Assembly: GCF_003339815.1 (NCBI RefSeq)
Contig: NZ_PPTT01000001.1
Coordinates: 124,001 to 188,000 of the forward strand
Length of the DNA: 64,000 nt
Origin: Eggerthella sinensis
GTDB lineage: Bacteria; Actinomycetota; Coriobacteriia; Coriobacteriales; Eggerthellaceae
Direction: 5' to 3'
A program made the position numbers and the translations under genes. Below the pieces are notes generated by a model. That model was given only the letters and a program-made list of their open reading frames with translations. It did no database searches and was not told the origin of the DNA. Shown piece after piece: positions 8,767-17,555 of this stretch (positions are counted from its first letter, which is position 1; the number at the start of each line of letters is the position of its first letter).

Positions 8767-10575
8767 CTACGCCTTGTACGCGTTCGCCGCGCTCAGCACC
8801 GGCACCGGATACTCCTTCCCCATCAGGTCCATGGCCGCAAGCCATGAGGACACCACGTTGTGGCTCATGTTCAGCCCGCCGTAATACTGCGCGTACATGC
8901 CGTTGAAGAACCCGCCGTGATCGAGGCCCACGCACTTGAGTCCCTCGATGCGATCGCCTTCGGGCGTCAGCGGGGTGTAGGTGTAGTCCACGCGCACGCC
9001 GCTCATGGTGGACAGCAGCCATCCGGCCAGCTTGCAGGCGTAGAACGGACCTTCGTCGACCGCCGTCAGACGGAACGGGGCCTTGTGGAAGTCCTCGTCG
9101 ACGCCCTTGTCGGCAAGCTCGTTGTAGCGTTTGATGGATGCGAGCGCGGCCTCCTTCGGCAGACCCATCTGATCCACCAGCTCCTCAATGGTGTCGGCCT
9201 TGATCAGCACGCCGTTCTCCACGTTCGGGTCGATGAACACGCTCTGCCATTCCTCGGCGTTCGTGCAGGGGTAGTACTGGCCGAGCAGCAGGCAGTTCTT
9301 CGCGCCCTCCTCGGCAACGACGCGCGAGCAGATGGTGGTGCCGAAGGATACGACGTCTTCCCAGCTGCTTGCGTCGAACACCTGCCACCAGTAATGGCCC
9401 GGCTGCATGCATGCCTGGTTGAATGCGATATCGTACGGGCCGTCTTCGTTGCAGTAGCGCTTCCCGAGCGCGTTCAGGCGCAGGAAAGGCTGCGAGCCGG
9501 GCCACCAGAGTTTCGGGTTCGCACCGCCCTGCCCGTCGAGGCCGATATCGCCGTTCTCGTCGTCGCCGGTGATGCATCCGCGGTCGAAGATGTTGCACGT
9601 GCCCTCGCAGGCGTAGTCGCGATCGGCACCGGCCCACACGGCCATGCGGATGCCGTCGCCGTGAGAATTCTCAGCGCCGATATGGCACGAGCAGAACTTG
9701 TGCGACAGCACGCCCATCTCGTCCATCATGTCCTTGTTGCCGCCGAAGCCGCCCGTGGCAAGCATGACCGCTTTCGACGTGTTGAGCTGGAGGTACGCAC
9801 CGTCCTGCTCGACGATGACGCCCGTTACCTTGCCGGATTCATCCTGCACGAGCTCCACCGCGGTCGTCTTGTACATCACTTCGCCGCCGGCCTCTTCGTA
9901 CAGCTCGAGCATGGCCGGAATGGCAATCTCGGAACCCATGGAGTTCGCGGTTTCCTTGAGAGGCGGCTGGTAGGCCGTGTGCACCGATGCGGGCGAATAC
10001 CAGATGCCCTCGGGGCTGAACTTCTTGCAGACGGTGTCCACCATGACGTCGAGGCCCTTTTTCTGCATGTTTTCCTGATACCAGTCGATGAACGCGCCCG
10101 CGTTGTACGCCCACTGACGGATGAGGTTCTCGTCGACCTTGCCCTGACCGTAGCGCACGAGGTCCTTGATGACCCACTCCTTGTCGATGTCGATGCCCTG
10201 GTCCTTCTGAATCTGGCTATCGAGCGCGTCGATGTCGCCCGCGTACTTCGTGCACGCCGTCGTCTGCTCCACGAGCAGCACCTTCGCTCCCAGCTGCGCG
10301 AGCTCCAAAGCGCCCACCACGCCGGAGTTGCCGCCGCCAACCACCACCACGTCGTAGTCCTTCGTTTCTTTGACCTGGCTCGCAACCGACTCCGGCTGGT
10401 CGAACACCGACGCCGTCTTCGCCCCTTCCGCAGCCGACCCCGCACCGTTTTCCTGGGTCGCCTCGGCCGACGCCTTCGGGCTGCACCCCGCCAACGCCCC
10501 CATGGCCGCAAGCGCGCCCGTTGCCGCCGCACCCGTCAGAAAGCCGCGCCGCGAAAGATGATCCATTCCCTTCAT
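8767..10575 (-). CDS. Tat-exported FAD-dependent reductase
   Basis: The 602-residue flavoprotein has a twin-arginine signal (LSRRGFLTG, RR 9-10) with LAGC (Cys31) and an FAD dinucleotide site VVVVGGGNSG at about 76-85. The capping segment reads GKRYCNEDGPYD, again with Tyr where fumarate reductases have catalytic Arg, and the later HHTMGG motif is replaced by LLSTMSG. A flexible Ala/Glu-rich linker joins signal and enzyme. GGAGGG is 5 nt before ATG 10575; the frame extends further up without a ribosome site. It is divergent from a TetR gene rather than a LuxR gene, unlike most relatives in this window, so its control is probably by ligand-released repression. The substrate is unknown. Confidence 0.85.
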   Translation of the reverse strand: MKGMDHLSRRGFLTGAAATGALAAMGALAGCSPKASAEATQENGAGSAAEGAKTASVFDQPESVASQVKETKDYDVVVVGGGNSGVVGALELAQLGAKVLLVEQTTACTKYAGDIDALDSQIQKDQGIDIDKEWVIKDLVRYGQGKVDENLIRQWAYNAGAFIDWYQENMQKKGLDVMVDTVCKKFSPEGIWYSPASVHTAYQPPLKETANSMGSEIAIPAMLELYEEAGGEVMYKTTAVELVQDESGKVTGVIVEQDGAYLQLNTSKAVMLATGGFGGNKDMMDEMGVLSHKFCSCHIGAENSHGDGIRMAVWAGADRDYACEGTCNIFDRGCITGDDENGDIGLDGQGGANPKLWWPGSQPFLRLNALGKRYCNEDGPYDIAFNQACMQPGHYWWQVFDASSWEDVVSFGTTICSRVVAEEGAKNCLLLGQYYPCTNAEEWQSVFIDPNVENGVLIKADTIEELVDQMGLPKEAALASIKRYNELADKGVDEDFHKAPFRLTAVDEGPFYACKLAGWLLSTMSGVRVDYTYTPLTPEGDRIEGLKCVGLDHGGFFNGMYAQYYGGLNMSHNVVSSWLAAMDLMGKEYPVPVLSAANAYKA

Positions 10576-10652
10576 ACGATCCCTCCTTGCTCGAAACCTT
10601 GGAACTTGCGTTCTCCCTGCCACCGAGTCTACGGCCGCGAGGCGCACCCAAA

Positions 10653-10719
10653 CAACTGACACTCCGACCGCTTTGTCTGGAAACGAGGAGGTCAACTGAC
10701 AATACGGGCATTCTGTCAG
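10653..10719. promoter_or_regulatory. Operator candidates between flavoprotein and TetR genes
   Basis: CAACTGACA occurs twice in direct orientation (10653-10661 and 10693-10701), 40 nt apart, and the second copy pairs with TGTCAG at 10714-10719. The set sits in the 227-nt divergent gap and fits a TetR operator region. Confidence 0.45.
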
Positions 10720-10802
10720 ACTGGCGGGCACCGGAGGGAAAACCGCCGCCACAAGCTGCGCGCGATGTTTTACAATAGCGTCGATGGGGGAAGGGGACTC
10801 TC

Positions 10803-11369
10803 ATGCAGAAACAAATTGAAACACGCTTGCGCATCGTCGACGCGCTGGCCGAGCTCATGCACGAATGCCCGCTTGAAAAGGTGAAGGTGTCGCATCTCTG
10901 CGAGCACCTGGGCGTGTCGCGCGCCACCTTCTACGAGTATTTCCGGGACATCTTCGACGTGCCCACCTGGTTTTGGGATTACCTCATGAACCAGTCGCTC
11001 TACCGTATGGGCATCGATCAGAGGCTGTTCGAAGCACACCTCAAGAAGTTCAACCTGCTCGTACAGCACAAGGACTTTTTCGTGCACGCCTTCAGGTGCA
11101 TCGGCTACAACTCCGTGTGCGAGCACGGCGGCCGTGCGGTGAAGGAGCACATCCTGGAAAACGCGACGACGAACATCGGCCGCCCCCTCACCGAGCAGGA
11201 GCTTCTGGAAGTCGACTTCTTCGTAGCGGGCGCGCAATACATGACGCGCACCTGGGTACGCGGCGGCATGGTGCAACCGCCGCAGCAGATGGCGGAGCTG
11301 TTCGGCTCGTTCGCACCGGACTTCCTGGTCACCCATCTTGAGCCGCCGGCCGTCGGGCTGCCGTCCTAA
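10803..11369 (+). CDS. TetR-family transcriptional regulator
   Basis: The 188-residue protein opens with a TetR helix-turn-helix (KVKVSHLCEHLGVSRATFYEYF, about 26-47), followed by a helical ligand domain lacking an obvious subfamily signature. TetR proteins are dimeric cytoplasmic repressors released by small ligands. AAGGGG lies 6 nt before the start. It is transcribed away from the flavoprotein at 8767-10575, and the shared gap contains repeated CAACTGACA elements, so control of that reductase and of itself is the simple reading. It ends 28 nt from a convergent LuxR gene. Confidence 0.85.
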   Translation: MQKQIETRLRIVDALAELMHECPLEKVKVSHLCEHLGVSRATFYEYFRDIFDVPTWFWDYLMNQSLYRMGIDQRLFEAHLKKFNLLVQHKDFFVHAFRCIGYNSVCEHGGRAVKEHILENATTNIGRPLTEQELLEVDFFVAGAQYMTRTWVRGGMVQPPQQMAELFGSFAPDFLVTHLEPPAVGLPS

Positions 11370-11397
11370 ACGCGCGCCACACGGCCGGCCCGCGCCC

Positions 11398-12840
11398 CTA
11401 CCCCAGCTCGCTCTCGACCAAATCCATAAGCTCCTCGCGCGAGTGCACCTCGAGCTTCTGATAGACGTGCCGAATATGGGTGCGCGCCGTCTCCTTGCTC
11501 ACGACGAACGTGTCGGCCACGTACTGCGCCGAACGCCCGCGCGCAAGCGCCACAAGCACGTCCTGCTCGCGCGGCGTCAGCCCGCCCTGCTCCACCAACG
11601 TCGCGATGCGCGCGGCGAAGGCGTCTTCCTTGCCGCCGTCGGTCGCGCCGACCGCGCTTCCGCCTCCCGAGCGATCGGTGAGCAGCGGCGTGAACTCGAA
11701 CACGAACAACAGCAGCAAGATCACGGCAAGCGCCAACTCGAACACCACGAGCGGCCCCTCGGTGCCGAGCACCGCCTGCCCCACGCGCATGGCCACGTTG
11801 TTCGGCACGAGGAACAGCAGCCATCCCACCGAAAACAGCCTGATGGGCGACATGGTTTTCGCCGGCGTCGAGAACATCGACCACACGTAGGCGAATATGA
11901 GCATACGCGCCACCGTCATGATGACGAGGTTGACCGCGCTCCAATTCGCCGACAGCACCGCCGAGAGGTACAGCGACACGGCCAGCAGCGCGAGGATGGT
12001 GAGCCGGTAGAAGCTCATGTTGTTGCCGTGCAGGAAGCGCACGCCCGCCACGATGACGACCACCGCCACCAGCATGCCCGCGTCCACCGCGATGCCCGTC
12101 GACGCCACCACCTCGGCAACGCCGTCGAAGACGGTGTTCACGGCCATGCCGCCCAGCTGCACGCCGCCCATGACGACGGCGTAGAACACGATGGAAGCGA
12201 ACGACAGCCACACGGGCACCACGCCGCGGTACTCCTCGATGGAATCGTGCGGCTGCGACGCGCACTCCTCGCGCTCCGCACGCTCGCCGCGCGAGGCGCG
12301 TACCAGCAGCAACGGCGACAAAGCGCACAGCGCCAGCACGGCGAGGACGAACGCAAGGTCGATGAGCGCCTTCGACAGCACGTCGAAAGCCACCACGAAC
12401 GCGAGCGCCGTCGCCAGGCACAGCGACGACGTTTTCGCACCCAACGGCACGAGGAAGTCGGCCCAGCGCACCAGCAGCAGCGCGGACCCGAACCCGATGA
12501 GCAGGCCGCCCGCCTCAGACAGCGGCGCGTTGCCGCCCAACCCCACGAGGTCCGACAGCAGCAGCGCGGCGCCCAGCGCGTTCGCCACGGCGTCCACCAC
12601 GAGAAACGCCGTCGTGCTCAGCATGCGGGCCGCCGGGCGCGCGAACACGGCAACCAGCAAGAACGCCGCCATGATGGTGACGCCGCCCGACAGCGGGTTC
12701 TCCCCGGTCATCACCGCGAACGTCTCAACCGACGCGCGGCTGCTGATACTGGCGCCCTCGCCGAACAGGACGAGGCACGCGGCAAGCCCGGCCGCCGCCA
12801 GCAGGAACCAGCGTTTCTTCACCGTCGATAGCGCGTCCAT
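11398..12840 (-). CDS. Membrane-embedded LuxR-family regulator
   Basis: The 480-residue protein has many hydrophobic spans from about residue 8 to 395 and a C-terminal LuxR HTH (TPREQDVLVALARGR, then KETARTHIRHVYQKLEVHS). It lies downstream of, and on the same strand as, the flavoprotein at 12963-14843, across a terminator, which is the only non-divergent flavoprotein/LuxR arrangement here. A TATACT -10 on the minus strand (12883-12888) gives it its own promoter, and TCAA-C-TTGA just downstream of that could be an operator. The chosen ATG has GGGGAG 6 nt upstream. It is a plausible regulator of the reductase upstream. Confidence 0.82.
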   Translation of the reverse strand: MDALSTVKKRWFLLAAAGLAACLVLFGEGASISSRASVETFAVMTGENPLSGGVTIMAAFLLVAVFARPAARMLSTTAFLVVDAVANALGAALLLSDLVGLGGNAPLSEAGGLLIGFGSALLLVRWADFLVPLGAKTSSLCLATALAFVVAFDVLSKALIDLAFVLAVLALCALSPLLLVRASRGERAEREECASQPHDSIEEYRGVVPVWLSFASIVFYAVVMGGVQLGGMAVNTVFDGVAEVVASTGIAVDAGMLVAVVVIVAGVRFLHGNNMSFYRLTILALLAVSLYLSAVLSANWSAVNLVIMTVARMLIFAYVWSMFSTPAKTMSPIRLFSVGWLLFLVPNNVAMRVGQAVLGTEGPLVVFELALAVILLLLFVFEFTPLLTDRSGGGSAVGATDGGKEDAFAARIATLVEQGGLTPREQDVLVALARGRSAQYVADTFVVSKETARTHIRHVYQKLEVHSREELMDLVESELG

Positions 12841-12882
12841 GATGCTCCCCTGCCATCCCCTGAAACCCTCAACTTGACCGAG

Positions 12883-12888
12883 AGTATA
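12883..12888 (-). promoter_or_regulatory. Candidate -10 of the LuxR gene
   Basis: TATACT on the minus strand, 43 nt upstream of the start. No convincing -35 lies 16-18 nt further up, which fits an activator-dependent or weak promoter. Confidence 0.35.
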
Positions 12889-12905
12889 GCAGAAGCACGC
12901 GCGCG

Positions 12906-12931
12906 AAAAGGGCCGCCCACCGGCGGCCCTT
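12906..12931 (-). terminator. Intrinsic terminator of the 12963-14843 flavoprotein gene
   Basis: A 10-bp perfect stem (12908-12917 with 12922-12931) is followed on the minus strand by TTTT. It lies about 30 nt past the flavoprotein stop and separates it from the LuxR gene. Confidence 0.75.
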
Positions 12932-12962
12932 CCAGCAGCGGAGGAGCTCGAAAGCGCCACGC

Positions 12963-14843
12963 CTACCCTTGTGCAGGCGCCGGAGCATCCCCCGCATCAC
13001 CCGCGCCGCCGGGGCCACCGGCGCCGCTGCCTGCCGCATCCGCGTCGGGATTGGCTTCCTTCCACGTCGCGTACACTGACGCGTACTCGGTCACGCTCGT
13101 ATCGGCAGCGGCCGCCTGCTCGCCGGCCACGCGGCCGAACGTCAGGCACAGCGAGTGCGAGAGGCCGCACACGATGGTGGGATAGTCCACGGCGAAGCGC
13201 ATGCCCTGCACGTTGCCCGCCATCCACAGACCCGGGATGGGGTTGCCCCACTCGTCGATGACCTCGGCCTTCTCGGTGCCCTTGAGACCGCCCATGGTGA
13301 GCATGAACGCCCACTGCCCGCTCGAGCTGTAGAAGTACGGCGGGTTCTCCACCGGCCACAGGCGCTTTGCCTGCTTGCCGAAGTCCGCATCGTAGCCGTC
13401 GTGCGCGAACCCGTTGTAGCGGTCGAGCGTTTCCTGCAACGTGGCCGCATCCACATGGATGCCCTCGGCAAGCTCCTCGACCGTCCACGCATGCTGCATG
13501 GAGACGCCCTGCTCGGTGAGCATCGCCTCGATGGTTTCCTTGTCGCCCGTTTCCATGGCGGCGTTCCAGGCATCGATATCGCCCGTGAAGCTCATGTTCG
13601 CGCCGTGGGTGGGCGAGGACCATTTCATCTGCTCGGGATACTTCGCGTCGGCGATTTGCCAGAACACCGTGCCGGGCTGCTCTTCGGCCAGGTCGGAGAA
13701 CGACTGTCCCGGAATGTCCTCGTTCGTGAAGCGGCGCCCGTTCATGTCGAGAATGAGGAAGGGGTCGGAGCCCAGACCGCCGGGCGTGCCGTGCGCCATG
13801 TACGCGTGCGGAATGCCCTGCATCATGCCGCCGATCCACAGGCCCATGAGGTGCCCGTCGCCCACGTTGCCGGTGCTGGGATACACGTTCTTCTCCTTCG
13901 ACAGCGCGAGCTGCGAAGGGCACCATGCCTGCATCATGTCCTCGTTGTGGCCGTAGTCGCCCGTTGCCAGGATCACGCCGTTTTTGGCGGTGAACTTCAC
14001 GTAGCTGCCATCGCTCGTCTCGGCGATGACGCCCGTCACGCGCCCCTCGGTGCCGTTCGGATTGGAGCCGCGCACGAGCTGCCGGCCGCGGTGCTCGTAG
14101 AAGAACTCGGCGCCGTGCTCTTTGGCGTACGCCTCAAGCTCGCCGATGGCACCGGGGAAGCCGCCGTTCATGCCCGCTTCCTGCCCCTCGGGAACGGTGA
14201 ACTCCTGCTGGTTGCAGAACTGCGGGAACCACTCGCCGTCGACGGGATCGTACTCCACCTCCATCGGCCAACGCGGAATCTCGATGCCGTAGCCCTTCGG
14301 CTCGAGCATGGTCTGGTACCACCAGTCGAAGTCGGCGCCGGAACGCTGGCCCCACACGCGGTAGATGCGCTGGTCGGTGCGGTTGCCGGAATAGCGCTGC
14401 AGCGCGAGGCACATCTGGTTGATGTCCTCTTCGCTGGCTTCGAGCCCGTTCGCCTTCTGATAGGACGAGTTCACGGTGCCGATGTCCTGCCCGCGCGTCT
14501 GGTACGTGCTCAGCGTTTCGATGACCGCGACGCTCGCGCCGTTCTCGGCCGCCGTAGCCGCCGCGGACAGGCCCGCGATGCCGGCGCCCACAACCACCAC
14601 GTCGAACGACTTTTCCTCGGCTATATCGGTGATGGCTTCGGGCACGGCGCACCAGGTTGCCGTCGCCGGCGTGCCCTTCGGCGCGCCCGCCGGCAGCTCG
14701 ACCTCGGCGGCGGTGGCCTGCGCGGCCGCCGCCTCGTCGCTTGCCGCCTTCGGCGTGCAGCCCGCCAGGCCCATGCCCGCGGCCACCGCCGCCGTAGCAC
14801 CCAAACCCAAGAACGCGCGACGATTCATCTCGAAAGACTTCAT
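12963..14843 (-). CDS. Tat-exported FAD-dependent reductase with Gly/Ala-rich tail
   Basis: The 626-residue flavoprotein has a twin-arginine signal (MNRRAFLGLG, RR 8-9), LAGC (Cys29), and an FAD site VVVVGAGIAG. The capping segment is GRRFTNEDIPGQ, so the position of the fumarate reductase Arg is Gly. The late motif reads MLTMGG, close to the HHTMGG of flavocytochrome c but with the His pair replaced. The C-terminus ends in a roughly 25-residue Gly/Ala/Pro tail not seen in the other five. GGGG is 7 nt before ATG 14843; a further in-frame Met lies eight codons upstream without a good site. The substrate is unknown; control may come from the LuxR gene downstream. Confidence 0.85.
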   Translation of the reverse strand: MKSFEMNRRAFLGLGATAAVAAGMGLAGCTPKAASDEAAAAQATAAEVELPAGAPKGTPATATWCAVPEAITDIAEEKSFDVVVVGAGIAGLSAAATAAENGASVAVIETLSTYQTRGQDIGTVNSSYQKANGLEASEEDINQMCLALQRYSGNRTDQRIYRVWGQRSGADFDWWYQTMLEPKGYGIEIPRWPMEVEYDPVDGEWFPQFCNQQEFTVPEGQEAGMNGGFPGAIGELEAYAKEHGAEFFYEHRGRQLVRGSNPNGTEGRVTGVIAETSDGSYVKFTAKNGVILATGDYGHNEDMMQAWCPSQLALSKEKNVYPSTGNVGDGHLMGLWIGGMMQGIPHAYMAHGTPGGLGSDPFLILDMNGRRFTNEDIPGQSFSDLAEEQPGTVFWQIADAKYPEQMKWSSPTHGANMSFTGDIDAWNAAMETGDKETIEAMLTEQGVSMQHAWTVEELAEGIHVDAATLQETLDRYNGFAHDGYDADFGKQAKRLWPVENPPYFYSSSGQWAFMLTMGGLKGTEKAEVIDEWGNPIPGLWMAGNVQGMRFAVDYPTIVCGLSHSLCLTFGRVAGEQAAAADTSVTEYASVYATWKEANPDADAAGSGAGGPGGAGDAGDAPAPAQG

Positions 14844-15143
14844 GCTGATCCCCTTCCTTGCCTGCAACAGGGCCGCTTCCGTGCGGCCGTTCGTCTGTCG
14901 CAGCGCCGCGCGCCTGCCGAGGCGAAAGGCCCCGAGGGAGGGGGAGTCTTCGGGAGGGAGGGTGAAGACGGGAGGCCCTTCGCTTCGTCAGACGCTGCGG
15001 ACGCTGACAACACCCCGGATGCTACCGAGGGAGCGGGCTCCCGCCATCCTCCAGGATTGCGGAACAAGGGGAAAAGAGCCGCCAAAGCTCTCACCCACTC
15101 TGGAGTATTTCTGCGCTACCCCAGGTGGGAGGAGGGCTGCTCC
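14844..15143. other. Intergenic region between SPFH gene and flavoprotein gene
   Basis: These 300 nt lack a convincing gene. They hold the flavoprotein ribosome site, a small hairpin GGGAG-cggg-CTCCC (15029-15042), and a GTCAG...CTGAC pair near 14987-15008 with a repeated GACGCTG. No clear terminator for the SPFH gene is visible. Confidence 0.5.
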
Positions 15144-16106
15144 CTACCCCTTGGGGGTTTTCAGGGAGTCGGACATGTGGTTGAAGGCGGCGTCGCTGAA
15201 GCCTTCGCTGTAGGCGCTCGGGATGACCACGGTGCCGCCGGAGCCCTTCACGCTCTCGTACAGCAGGTGCATGGTGCGCAGGCGCAGGGCCACGTCGTTC
15301 TCCTCGTACACCTTCGCCGCGTCCACGAGCATCGCCGAGATGTCCTTCTCCACCTCGGCAAGCACCATGCGCGCGTTCTTCTCGCGCTCGGCCTGCGCCT
15401 CGGTGGACATGACCTCCTGCAACTCCTGCGGAATGACGATGTCGCGGATTTCCACCGACAGCACGGTGATGCCCCACAGCGACGTGCGCTCCTCGATAAC
15501 CTCCTGCAACTCCTGGTCGAGCTGGTTGCGGCGAATGGCCACCTCCGACACGCTCGCGCGTCCGATGGCGTCGCGCAGCGCGGTCTGCGCCACGAGCGAC
15601 ACGGAGTTGTAGTAGTTCTCCACCTCGAGGCAGGCCTTTTCCGCATCCCACACCATCCAGAACAGCACGGCGTCCACGTTGATGGGCACGAGGTCGCTCG
15701 TCAGCGTCTCTTCGGCGCCGAAACCGGTCACCATGATGCGCTGGTCGGCCTTGAGCGCGGTCTGCTCGATGAAGGGGATGGTGAAGTACAGGCCGGGGCC
15801 CTTCGAGCGGCTGAACTTGCCGAAGCGCAGCACGACGATCTTCTCCCACTGCATGGCGATGTGCACCGACATCTCGGCCAGGCAGGCCAAGGCGAAGCCC
15901 ACGAGCACCACCCACACGGTGAACGCGCCCGTGATCAGGTAGCCCGCCGCAATGACCACCGCAAGCGCCACCACGAACACGAACGCCGAGAACATGAGCG
16001 AGCCGTTCTGCGACGTGCGCCGGTCGGTGCGCGAGTTGTACTTCTCGATGGAGAACGGCTTGGCGGCCGCCCCGTCAGTCTGATTTTTCCCTTTGTGATT
16101 TCTCAT
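15144..16106 (-). CDS. SPFH/band-7 (slipin-like) membrane protein
   Basis: The 320-residue protein has a hydrophilic N-terminus, two adjacent membrane spans at about 38-82, and an SPFH domain (KFSRSKGPGLYFTIPFIE, later TALRDAIGRASVSEVAIRR) followed by a coiled AQAEREKNARMV helix. This order is typical of slipins, which oligomerise into membrane microdomain scaffolds. The slipin hallmark 'QTALRD.IG....E' is intact. Its start lies inside the 3' end of the GntR gene (32-nt overlap), so the two are translationally linked, a pairing that suggests envelope-stress or membrane-composition control. The client protein is not visible. Confidence 0.88.
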   Translation of the reverse strand: MRNHKGKNQTDGAAAKPFSIEKYNSRTDRRTSQNGSLMFSAFVFVVALAVVIAAGYLITGAFTVWVVLVGFALACLAEMSVHIAMQWEKIVVLRFGKFSRSKGPGLYFTIPFIEQTALKADQRIMVTGFGAEETLTSDLVPINVDAVLFWMVWDAEKACLEVENYYNSVSLVAQTALRDAIGRASVSEVAIRRNQLDQELQEVIEERTSLWGITVLSVEIRDIVIPQELQEVMSTEAQAEREKNARMVLAEVEKDISAMLVDAAKVYEENDVALRLRTMHLLYESVKGSGGTVVIPSAYSEGFSDAAFNHMSDSLKTPKG

Positions 16107-16521
16107 ACAAGCCCCGTCTCATGCTCGCGCCGCCCTCGACGTCCTGCTGAACGCGATGGGCAACATCGATCATCCTCAACATGATTTCATCAAGCGTCAT
16201 GCCCAACGCAAGGCAGCGCCTGATGCTCTCCTCGATTTCCGTGTCGGCGATGGACTGCACATCGTCGGCGGCAAGCTTGGCCGTCTCGCGCACGAACACG
16301 CCGCGTCCGCGCACCGACTCCACGTAGCCGTCGTGCTCGAGGTTGATGTACACCTTGCTCACCGTGTTGTAGTTGATGGCGGCTTCCGCGGCAAGCGTGC
16401 GCACGCTGGGCAGCTGATCGCCGGGTTGATAGTGGCCCGTCTTGATCAAGTAGACGAACCGGTTGCGCAGCTGTACCCACACCGGCAGCCCGGACGACTC
16501 GTCTATCTCGAATAATGCCAT
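16075..16521 (-). CDS. GntR-family regulator, YtrA-like
   Basis: The 148-residue protein has the N-terminal GntR winged helix (LPVWVQLRNRFVYLIKTGHY, then PGDQLPSVRTLAAEAAINYNTVSKVY) and only a short helical tail, the size and shape of the YtrA subfamily that typically controls its own transporter or membrane operon. GGGAAG is 6 nt before ATG. It overlaps the SPFH gene downstream and lies 87 nt after the NrfD gene on the same strand, so the GntR-SPFH pair could be read from the molybdoenzyme operon or from its own promoter at 16563-16571. Confidence 0.85.
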   Translation of the reverse strand: MALFEIDESSGLPVWVQLRNRFVYLIKTGHYQPGDQLPSVRTLAAEAAINYNTVSKVYINLEHDGYVESVRGRGVFVRETAKLAADDVQSIADTEIEESIRRCLALGMTLDEIMLRMIDVAHRVQQDVEGGASMRRGLYEKSQREKSD

Positions 16522-16562
16522 GCCACTTCCCTACGTTGAATTACGGGGCCGTTCCGTCCCGC

Positions 16563-16571
16563 ATTGTACAA
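16563..16571 (-). promoter_or_regulatory. Candidate GntR promoter and operator
   Basis: TACAAT on the minus strand (16563-16568) overlaps the perfect palindrome TTGTACAA (16564-16571), 42 nt upstream of the GntR start. Overlap of a -10 and a palindrome suits autorepression. Confidence 0.4.
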
Positions 16572-16608
16572 GATAACCAGCTTGTTCAGCACCGGCAACC
16601 GCGCATCT

Positions 16609-17481
16609 TCAGTGCATCCCCGACCAAACAACGCAGAACCGCAGCACGAGCCCGCCCGCGATGCACAGCACGTCAACCGGCAGCAGCCGCACAAGGCGGT
16701 CCGCCGCCATGACGAACCCCTCGGTGATCAGGGGGACGAGCAACCCCAAACCGCACAGGCCCACCACGAACCACGGGCCGAGCCCCGCCGGGTCGAGCAG
16801 GAGAGCCAGCGATTCGCGGGCGAACGGGTCGAGGACGGCGAAGCCCACGAATGCGCCGAGCGCCGCCACTTCCAGCACGAGCGTTCCCAGATGGCAGCGG
16901 TGCAGCAGCATCGTCCACCCGTCCAGCAGCCGCACGTCGCGGCCGAACGCGCCCAGGATGAACACGGCCGACAGGCCCGATGACAGCGACGAGAGCACGA
17001 ACAGCACGGGAACGGCCAGGTTGAACCACAGCGCCACCGCCTCGATGCTGCCCACGTACACGCCGGTGTAGCCCATCATGAGCAGCGACAGCACCGCGCA
17101 CAGCACCTCGCCCACTTTGCGCGCCGGCGCATGCACGAAGGGAAGGTACAGCAGGTTTGCCGCCACGAGGAAGCCGCCCACCAGCAGGTTCGCCATGAGC
17201 GTGTACGACCCGAACGTGAGAATGGACCACGTGGGCCGGGTGAACAGCATGAACATGCGCTCGGGGCGCCCCAGGTCGAGCAGCAGGCACAGCGCCGCCA
17301 GGCACAATACGACGAAGCCGGCGCCGAAGCACCGCGCTTTCACGTCGTCGAACGCCTTTGTCTGCGCGAGCGAGCGCTCGACGCTTCGGTGAAACGCGAG
17401 CGACCACACCGCCGTCACGAGCATGATGCCCGCCCCGCACCCTCCAAGGAACAGGTAGAACACCACCAAGGTCCCGAACAT
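16609..17481 (-). CDS. NrfD/DmsC-type membrane subunit
   Basis: The 290-residue protein is almost wholly hydrophobic, with about eight spans, and resembles NrfD/PsrC/DmsC quinol-interacting subunits (early GGCGAGIML, conserved DLGRPERMF). It would anchor the FeS and molybdenum subunits encoded upstream and pass electrons from menaquinol outside the membrane. The order on the minus strand is molybdenum subunit, FeS subunit, TorD chaperone, then this gene, an inferred operon. GAGGAGG is 7 nt before ATG. It has no haem-ligand signature. Confidence 0.85.
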   Translation of the reverse strand: MFGTLVVFYLFLGGCGAGIMLVTAVWSLAFHRSVERSLAQTKAFDDVKARCFGAGFVVLCLAALCLLLDLGRPERMFMLFTRPTWSILTFGSYTLMANLLVGGFLVAANLLYLPFVHAPARKVGEVLCAVLSLLMMGYTGVYVGSIEAVALWFNLAVPVLFVLSSLSSGLSAVFILGAFGRDVRLLDGWTMLLHRCHLGTLVLEVAALGAFVGFAVLDPFARESLALLLDPAGLGPWFVVGLCGLGLLVPLITEGFVMAADRLVRLLPVDVLCIAGGLVLRFCVVWSGMH

Positions 17482-17555
17482 CTGACGCCTCCTCTCCCCA
17501 GAAGTCGTTCAGCGGACGTCGTTCAGTCCATGATAGGGCCTTCCGCGCGCTCTGC

